From Aquiluna sp. (lineage in GTDB: Bacteria; Actinomycetota; Actinomycetes; Actinomycetales; Microbacteriaceae), in the NCBI GenBank assembly GCA_017854485.1, contig JAFMHN010000011.1, positions 1-40,916 of the forward strand: a stretch of 40,916 nucleotides of DNA. The letters are read 5' to 3'. A program made the position numbers and the translations under genes. Positions 25,123 through 32,009 of the stretch are shown piece by piece (the stretch's first letter is position 1; each line of letters starts with the position of its first letter). The notes below the pieces were generated by a model. The model did not search any database. It was not told the DNA's origin and saw only the letters and a list, made by a program, of their open reading frames with translations.

Positions 25123-25154
25123 TTGTTCCTTGTCCAAACACAGACAAGGAACAA
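25123..25154. promoter_or_regulatory. Perfect 12-bp inverted repeat covering the SD of the exported protein gene
   Basis: TTGTTCCTTGTC at 25123-25134 is exactly complementary to GACAAGGAACAA at 25143-25154, with an eight-base loop. The right arm contains the ribosome binding site AAGGAA (25147-25151 region), six bases before the ATG at 25157. As RNA it would hide the ribosome binding site; as DNA it is a large dyad next to a possible -10 (TAACTT, 25119-25124). Both readings are open. Confidence 0.7.
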
Positions 25155-25156
25155 CT

Positions 25157-25831
25157 ATGAAGAAGAAATCAAAAATCGCTTTGGCGGCAACCGCAACACT
25201 TACTGCCGGTGCCCTGGCATTCGCACTGCCGTCTCTTGCGGATCACGGTACTAAGCAGGGTCCCGACCGAGGCTTTGGCATGGAGCAAGGTCAGGCAGAG
25301 CGTCAGGCACCAAACCTTGCCAGCATCTCGGCAACAATTACTGACATCCCAGCCGACCTCACTGACGTTCGTCAGGCTGCAATGGGTGCCACCTATGAAG
25401 TTTTCAAATTGGCAGACGATGCCACCGAAGTTCCAGCGGTAAAGCCAACCGATCGATCCAGGACCTTGGCAATTCGACCCGCAATGGTTGATGGCGAGCC
25501 TGTAGTCCCTGAAATTATCGACGGTCAGATTGCGGCTGAGCTGACATTTCCAGCGCCACGAGAGGCCGGAGTAGTCAAGCTTGGCCTCTACCCATCAAAC
25601 GGCTCTGACCCAATCTTGGTAACTGTCACCACTGATGACGCCGGCCAAACCAGCGTTGTTTCATCAGCCGAGCTTTCACTGAGCTATGATGCGGCGGTCT
25701 CTGCGACCAACCAGGAACGCATGGCTGAACGAGGCCAACAAGGCCGAGGACCTGGTGGCAAGGGCAAACGAATGGGTCACGGTCCAGACCACGACCACGA
25801 GGACTTTGATGATGTCCAGGACGAAGCCTAA
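25157..25831 (+). CDS. Unrecognised exported protein with His/Asp-rich C-terminus
   Basis: I do not recognise a family. The 224-residue product begins MKKKSK followed by a hydrophobic stretch (about 7-25), with a plausible signal-peptidase site after S-L-A (about 27), so it is probably secreted or envelope-attached. The middle (about 50-190) looks like a beta-rich globular domain. The end is Gly/Arg/Lys-rich, then the acidic, histidine-containing GHGPDHDHEDFDDVQDEA, which could bind divalent metal. The ATG at 25157 has AAGGAA upstream; a TTG at 25130 is in frame, but would place a polar extension before the signal peptide. It stands alone between two hairpins. Function unknown. Confidence 0.72.
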   Translation: MKKKSKIALAATATLTAGALAFALPSLADHGTKQGPDRGFGMEQGQAERQAPNLASISATITDIPADLTDVRQAAMGATYEVFKLADDATEVPAVKPTDRSRTLAIRPAMVDGEPVVPEIIDGQIAAELTFPAPREAGVVKLGLYPSNGSDPILVTVTTDDAGQTSVVSSAELSLSYDAAVSATNQERMAERGQQGRGPGGKGKRMGHGPDHDHEDFDDVQDEA

Positions 25832-25855
25832 GAAATCGAATCCTGAGAGCTTCCT

Positions 25856-25885
25856 GAAAAATTGGTGCTGAAACCCTGATTTTTC
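25856..25885 (+). terminator. Hairpin after the exported protein gene
   Basis: GAAAAAT at 25856-25862 pairs with ATTTTTC at 25879-25885 around a 16-base loop. It is A/T rich and so weak, but lies 25 bases after the stop codon. Confidence 0.35.
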
Positions 25886-25891
25886 AAAAGG

Positions 25892-25985
25892 AAAGCGACC
25901 TCGCTTCGTAAGTTAGACGTATCGCGATTTACATCGCACACCCTCCTAATAGGAGAGCCCCCGAAATGCAGACTCGGGGGTTTTC
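25892..25985 (+). ncRNA. Possible structured RNA with terminal hairpin and T-tract
   Basis: Four small perfect hairpins follow one another: AAGCG/CGCTT (about 25893-25906), GCGAT/ATCGC (25924-25937), CTCCTA/TAGGAG (about 25942-25954), and a strong intrinsic terminator. No open reading frame of note occupies the stretch. It could be a small RNA or simply the 3' untranslated region of the exported protein gene. I do not recognise a known RNA family, and the promoter is not clear. Confidence 0.3.
25958..25985 (+). terminator. Strong intrinsic terminator
   Basis: CCCCCGA at 25958-25964 pairs with TCGGGGG at 25974-25980, followed by TTTTCTTCTT. The T-tract is on the plus strand only, so it ends plus-strand transcription ahead of the convergent trhO gene. 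Confidence 0.75.
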
Positions 25986-25989
25986 TTCT

Positions 25990-26907
25990 TTAACCTATTT
26001 CTTGAAGTTTCTGCCGGCCCCTGGTGTGGGCATCAGAGCACTTTAGGTTTGCTGGGTCGGTGAAGCAGCTGTCGCAAAGCAACACCAGGTCCTTGCAACC
26101 GGCTCCCTGACAGTTTCTAAAGCTGGAAGTTGGACCGGAGCAGTTCTCACACTCGCCGATGGTCAGCGCCTCATCGGAGAAGTTGTGGGTCATGCGCTTA
26201 TCAAATACGTAAAGCGAACCCTCCCACAATCCCTTGTCTCGGTACTTCTCGCCATAGCGAACAATGCCGCCCTGGATCTGATAAACCTCTTTGAAGCCAC
26301 GGTTTAGCATTACTGCACTCAGGATCTCGCAGCGGATTCCGCCGGTGCAGTAGGTGACAATTGGCTTGTCTTTCAAGTGATCATACTTGCCAGATTCCAG
26401 CTCTGCCACGAAGTCGTGAGTGGTTTGAACATCAGGGACAATCGCGTTTTTGAACTTGCCAATCTTTGCCTCAAAGGCATTGCGGCCATCAAAGAAGACG
26501 ACGTCATCGCCGCGTTCTGCGACCAGCTCGTTGACCTGCTGCGGCTTTAGGTGCTTGCCACCATTTACAACGCCAGACTTCTCAACCTTGACTTCTTCAG
26601 GAGTGGTGAATGCCACCAACTCTTTCCTGACCTTGACCGAAAGCTTTGGGAAATCGTCCCCTAGGCCATCAGACCATTTGAAGTCGATCTTGCCAAAACC
26701 AGGGTATTCCTTGGTTGCCCGAGCGTATTTCTTCAGGTCCTCCATGTCACCGCCGAGGGTGCCATTAATGCCGTGCTTAGAAATCAGAATGCGGCCTTTT
26801 AGATTCAGTGACTGACACAGGGTCTTTTGCCACAGCATCACTGCCTTCGGGTCTGCAACCGGTGCAAACCCGTAGTAAAGAATGATCTTGTTGATAGCCA
26901 TCGCCAT
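25990..26907 (-). CDS. trhO: tRNA uridine(34) hydroxylase / rhodanese-related protein TrhO
   Basis: Oxygen-dependent formation of 5-hydroxyuridine at tRNA position 34 in the YceA/TrhO family. Its 305 residues comprise an N-terminal ferredoxin-like domain (about 1-100), a rhodanese domain (about 120-225) with the active cysteine C187 in [11 protein letters not shown], and a C-terminal cysteine cluster (about 250-285, including CENC, CQGAGC and CDSC) that may hold metal. Start choice: ATG at 26907 or at 26901. TAAACT on the minus strand ends eight bases before the second ATG, which would suit a leaderless start there. Confidence 0.88.
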   Translation of the reverse strand: MAMAINKIILYYGFAPVADPKAVMLWQKTLCQSLNLKGRILISKHGINGTLGGDMEDLKKYARATKEYPGFGKIDFKWSDGLGDDFPKLSVKVRKELVAFTTPEEVKVEKSGVVNGGKHLKPQQVNELVAERGDDVVFFDGRNAFEAKIGKFKNAIVPDVQTTHDFVAELESGKYDHLKDKPIVTYCTGGIRCEILSAVMLNRGFKEVYQIQGGIVRYGEKYRDKGLWEGSLYVFDKRMTHNFSDEALTIGECENCSGPTSSFRNCQGAGCKDLVLLCDSCFTDPANLKCSDAHTRGRQKLQEIG

Positions 26908-26909
26908 TT

Positions 26910-26915
26910 AGTTTA
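26910..26915 (-). promoter_or_regulatory. Putative -10 box (TAAACT) of trhO
   Basis: TAAACT ends two bases before the ATG at 26907 and eight before the in-frame ATG at 26901; leaderless spacing supports the latter as the true start. Confidence 0.35.
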
Positions 26916-26932
26916 GTAAGTGACCGCTGACT

Positions 26933-26938
26933 TAGACT
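26933..26938 (+). promoter_or_regulatory. Putative -10 box (TAGACT) of the M13 peptidase gene
   Basis: TAGACT ends seven bases before the ATG at 26946. If transcription starts there, the AGGGAG lying between is not transcribed and the mRNA is leaderless. Confidence 0.45.
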
Positions 26939-26945
26939 AGGGAGC

Positions 26946-28910
26946 ATGTCAATGAAGCCGGGGCTAGATAAAGCCGAACTAAGCAGTAGCATCTCTCCAA
27001 CCCAGGACCTGTTTCGCCACGTCAATGGCAGCTGGTTGGACAACACCGAGATCCCAGAGGACAAAGCTGTCTACGGCAGCTTCTACCTGTTGGCCGATGA
27101 TTCGGAACTTGCAGTAAGACAAATCCTTGAGGAAGCCAGTGATAACCCGACTGCTGGTGTTAGTCAGCAAATTGGCGACCTCTACGCGTCGTTCCTAGAC
27201 GAAGACAAGATCGAGCAGTTGGGGGCACAGCCGCTAGCTGAGGACCTGGCCAAGATCGCAGCGGTTTCAGATTTCAAAGAACTCTTCCACCTGATCGGGG
27301 CCCTTGAGCGAACCGGAGTAAGTGGTCTGTGGGGAAGCTACATCGACAACGATCCTGGTAACCCAGAGCGCTACCTAGTTCACCTCTACAACGGCGGCCT
27401 TGGTCTTCCTGACAAGGACTACTACACCGACGAGAAGTATCTTGATGTTCGCACTGAGTACCCACTGCACATGGCGCGCATGTTTGAGCTTGCCGGCTGG
27501 AGTAAAGCCGACGCAGAGAAATCAGCACAGCTGATCCTGGAGCTGGAAACGAAGATTGCCGCCATCCACTGGAGCAGAGTGGAGTCTCGCGATGCTGAGG
27601 CAACCTACAACCTAAAGACCTTTGCCGACCTCAAGAATCTGAACCCAAGTATTCACTGGAACGAATACTTATCAGGCCTTGGCCTGACTGATTCATTCCT
27701 TGAATGGAATGTAGTGATGATGCCTTCGTTCTTCGAGGGCCTGGACCAGATTCTGGTTGAAGAGAACCTGGAGAGCCTCAAGACCTGGCTGAGCTGGATC
27801 TTCATCCGGGCTCATGCTCCCTACCTTTCCAAGGACTTTGTCTCAGAACGCTTCGCGTTCTATGGAACCACGCTTACTGGCCAGCCGGTAAACCGACCAC
27901 GCTGGAAGCGTGCGGTGAGTTTGGTTGAGGGCAGCCTCGGCGAGGCTGTTGGTCAGATCTATGTTGAGAAGCATTTCCCAGCCAGCTCCAAGACCCAAAT
28001 GGACAAGCTAGTCGCGCACCTGATTGAGGCCTACCGACAAAGCATTGACCAGCTTGAGTGGATGACGGCAGAGACCAAAGCCAAGGCTCAGCAGAAGCTA
28101 AATAAGTTCACTCCGAAGATCGGTTACCCAGACAAGTGGAAGGACTACTCCTCAATTGTCATTGACCGCAACGACCTGTTGGAAAACATCAAGAATGTCT
28201 CCGAGTGGGAGTTTGAGTACGAGGTCAAGAAGATAGGTGCACCTATCGACCGCGACGAGTGGCACATGACTCCTCAGACCGTTAATGCCTATTACAACCC
28301 GGGCCTAAACGAAATCGTTTTCCCGGCTGCAATTCTGCAGCCACCGTTTTTCTCCGAGCAGGCCGATGACGCCATGAACTTTGGAGGAATCGGTGCAGTT
28401 ATTGGTCACGAGATCGGCCACGGCTTTGATGACCAGGGCTCGAAGTATGACGGCGACGGCAAGTTGGTTTCCTGGTGGACCAAGGACGACCGAGAAGCCT
28501 TTGAGAAGCTAACCAGGTCACTAATCGACCAGTACAACGCTTTGAGCCCAGAGCAGCTTGATGACAGCCACAAGGTCAACGGTGAGCTGACCATCGGCGA
28601 GAACATTGGCGACCTGGGTGGTCTAGGAATTGCCTGGAAGGCCTACCTGATTTCACTTGATGGGAGCGAGCCACCAGTGGTTGATGGCATGACTGCAGCT
28701 GAGCGCTTCCTGATTTCTTGGGCACAGTGCTGGCGAGCAATGAGCCGCGAGGAGATTGCAATTCAGCGCTTGGCCACCGACCCGCACTCTCCGGCAGAGT
28801 TCCGGTGTAATCAGGTTGTGAAGAATCTGGACATCTTCCACGACACCTTTAATACAAGCGAGTCTGACCCAATGTGGTTGGCGCCGGAAAAGCGCGTGGT
28901 GATCTGGTGA
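26946..28910 (+). CDS. pepO: M13 family zinc metallopeptidase (PepO/neprilysin-like)
   Basis: Zinc endopeptidase acting on oligopeptides. The 654-residue length is normal. The zinc motif HEIGH is at 488-492 in VIGHEIGHGFDDQG, with the third ligand glutamate E552 in GENIGDLGG; NAYYNPGLNEIVFPA (446-461) is the substrate-binding N-A-Y-Y segment. No signal peptide is visible, so it is probably cytoplasmic. ATG at 26946 fits a leaderless start; an ATG at 26952 with AGGGAG seven bases upstream is an alternative two residues shorter. The gene is divergent from trhO and overlaps the thioesterase start by four bases. Confidence 0.9.
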   Translation: MSMKPGLDKAELSSSISPTQDLFRHVNGSWLDNTEIPEDKAVYGSFYLLADDSELAVRQILEEASDNPTAGVSQQIGDLYASFLDEDKIEQLGAQPLAEDLAKIAAVSDFKELFHLIGALERTGVSGLWGSYIDNDPGNPERYLVHLYNGGLGLPDKDYYTDEKYLDVRTEYPLHMARMFELAGWSKADAEKSAQLILELETKIAAIHWSRVESRDAEATYNLKTFADLKNLNPSIHWNEYLSGLGLTDSFLEWNVVMMPSFFEGLDQILVEENLESLKTWLSWIFIRAHAPYLSKDFVSERFAFYGTTLTGQPVNRPRWKRAVSLVEGSLGEAVGQIYVEKHFPASSKTQMDKLVAHLIEAYRQSIDQLEWMTAETKAKAQQKLNKFTPKIGYPDKWKDYSSIVIDRNDLLENIKNVSEWEFEYEVKKIGAPIDRDEWHMTPQTVNAYYNPGLNEIVFPAAILQPPFFSEQADDAMNFGGIGAVIGHEIGHGFDDQGSKYDGDGKLVSWWTKDDREAFEKLTRSLIDQYNALSPEQLDDSHKVNGELTIGENIGDLGGLGIAWKAYLISLDGSEPPVVDGMTAAERFLISWAQCWRAMSREEIAIQRLATDPHSPAEFRCNQVVKNLDIFHDTFNTSESDPMWLAPEKRVVIW

Positions 28911-29458
28911 AGCTCTGGTTCCGAATCCTGTATGTGATGCTGACCTGGCGCAAGCGCCCAAAGGTCACAATTGACGAAGTATCCAGCCTTACCCTGAGGG
29001 TTTTACCCAGCGACCTGGACATCTATAACCACATGAACAATGGTGTGTTTCTGACCCTTATGGACATCGGGCGTTATGACCAGGGTCTTCGAACTGGCTT
29101 CTGGAGGCAGTGGAACAAAAAGGGCTGGTATCCGATTGTTGTGAACTCAACCATCAGTTACCGTAAGTCACTCGAGCCATGGCAAAAGTTTCAGCTTGAA
29201 ACCAAAGTGATCGGCTGGGACGACGTTGCCTATTACATTGAGCAGCGCTTTGTCAGAAACGGCGAGATCTACGCTCGCGCAATCATGCGCGGCAGATTCC
29301 TAAAGCGTTCCTGGGGAATCCTTACTCCGCAAGAAGTGATGGAAGGCTCTGGCGGTTGGCCAGGTAAAGAACCTACAGTTCCGAAATGGGTGTTGCGCTG
29401 GGCAAAAGACACGCAACTACCAAAAGGTAAGGAGCCAGCTCCTAGCACCTGGGACTAG
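28907..29458 (+). CDS. Acyl-CoA thioesterase, hot-dog fold (4HBT-like)
   Basis: Probable thioester hydrolase of 183 residues. The line DLDIYNHMNNGVFLTLMDIGRYD (from about 37) is the hot-dog signature, with D-x-x-x-H-M-N-N typical of fungal/bacterial THEM6-like and 4-hydroxybenzoyl-CoA thioesterase relatives. A hydrophobic N-terminus (KLWFRILYVMLTW) could associate with the membrane. The GTG at 28907 overlaps the peptidase stop by four bases; the frame is open 33 bases further up, but that lies in the peptidase tail. The acyl substrate is unknown. Confidence 0.78.
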   Translation: MKLWFRILYVMLTWRKRPKVTIDEVSSLTLRVLPSDLDIYNHMNNGVFLTLMDIGRYDQGLRTGFWRQWNKKGWYPIVVNSTISYRKSLEPWQKFQLETKVIGWDDVAYYIEQRFVRNGEIYARAIMRGRFLKRSWGILTPQEVMEGSGGWPGKEPTVPKWVLRWAKDTQLPKGKEPAPSTWD

Positions 29459-29784
29459 CTAGCACCTGGCCAACGGCAGGCTGCTACCGCGTCCTCGATT
29501 GAACCCTTGAGTAGGTCATGGGTGTCTGGATGTTTCTCCATGTATTTGACTGTGTAGGAACAAACCGGAACAACCTTTTCGGTTCCTCGTGTCCGAATGT
29601 CTTGAAGAGATTCACGCAGCAGAATCGCAGCTAGGTTTTTGCCCTGGTGCTCCGGGTCCACCTCGGTGTGAACCAGATGAATCTCACCGGGCATCAGGCT
29701 GTAATCCATCAGACCCACTCGATCTGAACCTAAAAAGATTTCATAGCGGCGCTTGTCGCTATCGTGCACTACCGATGTGTCCAT
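29455..29784 (-). CDS. GNAT family N-acetyltransferase (YjdJ-like)
   Basis: Small acetyltransferase-like protein of 109 residues. Motif A of the fold is seen as V-D-P-E-H-Q-G-K-N-L-A, with Q-G-K-N-L in place of the usual Q-G-x-G-x, and the C-terminal PVCSYTVKYMEKHP is typical of the YjdJ/YidJ subgroup that has a conserved cysteine. Substrate unknown. I use the ATG at 29784; a TTG ten codons upstream lies inside the divergent methyltransferase gene. Its stop overlaps the convergent thioesterase stop, and its start is 19 bases from that of the methyltransferase. Confidence 0.72.
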   Translation of the reverse strand: MDTSVVHDSDKRRYEIFLGSDRVGLMDYSLMPGEIHLVHTEVDPEHQGKNLAAILLRESLQDIRTRGTEKVVPVCSYTVKYMEKHPDTHDLLKGSIEDAVAACRWPGAS

Positions 29785-29789
29785 GCTGT

Positions 29790-29795
29790 TAATCT
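29790..29795 (+). promoter_or_regulatory. Putative -10 box (TAATCT) of the DNA methyltransferase
   Basis: TAATCT ends eight bases before the ATG at 29804, and no ribosome binding site is present, so a leaderless mRNA is likely. The same hexamer precedes pheA. Confidence 0.45.
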
Positions 29796-29803
29796 TTCTT
29801 GTT

Positions 29804-30643
29804 ATGGCTACCAATCAGGTTATCAATGCGGAGAACCTTGGCGCACTGAAATCCTTGCCGGAGAAAAGCTTTCAACTTATCTACATCGACCCACCATTCA
29901 ACACTGGCCGAACGCAAGTAAGGACAAACCGGACCTCTACAGAGAGTAAAACAGGAAACCTGGGTTTTCAGGGCAAGAGGTATGAGCAGGTAGTCAACAC
30001 TGTGTTGTCATATGACGATGAGTTTGCCGACTACTGGGCCTTTTTAGAACCGAGGTTAATCGAGGCTCACCGGTTGTTAAAACAAACCGGAACCCTCTAC
30101 CTCCACCTTGACTATCGCGAAGCCCACTACGCAAAGGTACTGCTTGATGCTCTGTTTGGAAGAGAGTGCTTCCTAAACGAAATTATCTGGGCCTATGACT
30201 ATGGCGGAAAGTCAAAAAGTCGCTGGCCCGCGAAACACGACACCATCCTGGTTTACGTGAAGGATCCGGATAACTACTACTTCAACTCGGAAGAGGTAGA
30301 CCGAGAGCCATATATGGCTCCCGGGCTAGTTACCAAAGAGAAGGTTGAAAAAGGCAAGCTGCCAACCGATGTTTGGTGGCACACAATTGTTTCGCCAACC
30401 GGAAAAGAAAAGACCGGCTATCCAACCCAGAAACCACTTGGCATCCTGAGGCGAATAATCTCTGCCAGCACCAGACAAGGTGATCGGGTGCTGGACTTCT
30501 TTGCCGGGTCTGGAACAACCGCTCATGCGGCCTGGGAACTAAAGCGCGAGTTTGTAGTGATTGATCAGAACCCGGAATCACTAAAGGTAATCAGGCAGCG
30601 GCTTGACGACCTCGGCGTGAACTACGACTATCACCAGAAATAA
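29804..30643 (+). CDS. DNA methyltransferase (N6-adenine/N4-cytosine, beta-class order)
   Basis: Amino-methyltransferase of 279 residues. The catalytic motif IV DPPF is at 29-32 (IYIDPPFNTG), and the S-adenosylmethionine motif I FFAGSGTT at 232-239, i.e. the order motif IV before motif I that defines the beta class. LHLDYREAHYAKVLLDALFG and YPTQKPL are further family blocks. There is no restriction endonuclease or specificity gene beside it, so it looks like an orphan, possibly regulatory or repair-linked. The ATG at 29804 starts after TAATCT. Its last 53 bases overlap the convergent thiamine permease gene. The recognition sequence cannot be told from sequence. Confidence 0.88.
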   Translation: MATNQVINAENLGALKSLPEKSFQLIYIDPPFNTGRTQVRTNRTSTESKTGNLGFQGKRYEQVVNTVLSYDDEFADYWAFLEPRLIEAHRLLKQTGTLYLHLDYREAHYAKVLLDALFGRECFLNEIIWAYDYGGKSKSRWPAKHDTILVYVKDPDNYYFNSEEVDREPYMAPGLVTKEKVEKGKLPTDVWWHTIVSPTGKEKTGYPTQKPLGILRRIISASTRQGDRVLDFFAGSGTTAHAAWELKREFVVIDQNPESLKVIRQRLDDLGVNYDYHQK

Positions 30644-32009
30644 CAAACACAACGAACCCAACCAAGACAATAAACAGGCTCGCGGCGGTCATTGCCATGC
30701 CCAGATTCTCAGCGCCCGGTCTAGAAATCAGTCTGAACAAAACCAGGGGCAAAGTTGCATCTGACCCGTAGGCAAGGAAACTAGCGGCGCCAAATTCACC
30801 CAGTGAACCAAGCGCCACAAACGCCGCCGCGACAGTTATCGGCTTTCTAACTAGCGGCCCCTCCACCAAAGAAAACATTCGCCAGCCAACGGCCCCGTCA
30901 ATCCGGGCAGCATCTCGAATCTCAACCGAGACCGCCTGCCTAGCAGGCCGCATCACCTGGTAACTCAGTGGAATCAAGAACAGGCTCTGCACAATCGGAA
31001 CCAGCACCCAGCTGGTGCCAAAGCCAATTGGAAGATATCCACTCAAGACCAAAAACAGCAACCCAAACACAACCGGCGAAATCCCAATCGGCAACAGCAC
31101 CAAATAGCTGGTTCTCCGCCTGCCACTTGCAAGCCAGGCAATGGGCAGGGCAATAAGTGCTGCGACAACCAGGTTTCTAATGCTGTTTCCGGTAGCTTCC
31201 AAGACAGACACGTTCAGCACATCTCTGGTTCCGCGGCCTGCTAGGTTCATGAAGTTTCCAACAAGGCCTGGACCTAGGCTCCAAGACCGCAGAAAAACTC
31301 CGCCAATCACAATCACTATCGCGACCAACAAGCCAAGTCCCATGATCTGGCCCAGACGACTTGTGCGGTGGGTTGGTTCAATCTCACCAAATAGCTCGCT
31401 GGGTTCTGCGCGAATGGTTCGGGCGAGAATGAAGAACCCAAGCGTGAGAGCTGTCTGCAAACCAGCCAGTAATAACGCAAAACCCAAATCAAGATCGCGA
31501 AGCGCTGCCGTAGCGATCTCGGTCTCGAGAGTCTCAACCTTTCCCTGGCCAAGCGTGAGCACCAATCCATAGCTGGTCGCACTATAGAGAGCAACCAGCA
31601 GCGAAGCTGACAAAATACCGCTGAGCTGCTGAGGCAATTCAATTACTAGTCGAGCCCGCAGGCTCGATGCACCATCCAAGCTGGCAGCTTCGATTTGATC
31701 TTTAGGAACCTGGCTAGCTGCGACCACACTTGCCATGAAGCCGGCGTTCATAAAAACATGCGCGGCGATTATCCAAAGTATTCCAGTTATGGAATTGATT
31801 TCGGTTGCCTGCAGTGGCAACAGCGTTAGTCCAATTAGAAACGGTGGGAGCAGGAATGGAATCAAGACCAACGAGGAAACTAATCGTTTAGGGGGATGAC
31901 CCAGACCTGCCATCCAATTTCCGATGGGGTAGCCAATAACCGCTGAAACCACCGCACTGAAACTAGCGATCAGCGCGGTGGTTGTGAACAGCTCAAGGTT
32001 AGTTGTCAA
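30591..32009 (-). CDS. thiP: Thiamine ABC transporter permease (ThiP-like, fused two-domain)
   Basis: Inner-membrane channel for thiamine or a precursor. Its 472 residues have about twelve membrane segments in two binding-protein-dependent permease halves, as in ThiP (about 530 in E. coli) and iron-type permeases. EAA-like loops are visible around ASLDGASSLRARLVIELP and AARIDGAVGWRMFSLVEGP. The start is a TTG at 32009 inside an 11-base overlap with the binding-protein gene. The TPP riboswitch upstream makes thiamine the likely substrate. No ATPase gene follows; the next gene is the convergent methyltransferase. Confidence 0.83.
   Translation of the reverse strand: MTTNLELFTTTALIASFSAVVSAVIGYPIGNWMAGLGHPPKRLVSSLVLIPFLLPPFLIGLTLLPLQATEINSITGILWIIAAHVFMNAGFMASVVAASQVPKDQIEAASLDGASSLRARLVIELPQQLSGILSASLLVALYSATSYGLVLTLGQGKVETLETEIATAALRDLDLGFALLLAGLQTALTLGFFILARTIRAEPSELFGEIEPTHRTSRLGQIMGLGLLVAIVIVIGGVFLRSWSLGPGLVGNFMNLAGRGTRDVLNVSVLEATGNSIRNLVVAALIALPIAWLASGRRRTSYLVLLPIGISPVVFGLLFLVLSGYLPIGFGTSWVLVPIVQSLFLIPLSYQVMRPARQAVSVEIRDAARIDGAVGWRMFSLVEGPLVRKPITVAAAFVALGSLGEFGAASFLAYGSDATLPLVLFRLISRPGAENLGMAMTAASLFIVLVGFVVFVISGDSRSSRRGRQAAA

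Noticed and set aside
25130-25156. TTG at 25130 as start of the exported protein
   Set aside because: It lies inside the left arm of the inverted repeat and would add a polar nonapeptide in front of a standard MKKK signal peptide; the ATG at 25157 has a proper ribosome binding site.
25886-25985. tRNA, tmRNA or 6C-type RNA in the gap before trhO
   Set aside because: No cloverleaf, no tag reading frame and no cytosine-rich loops were found; only unclassified hairpins remain.
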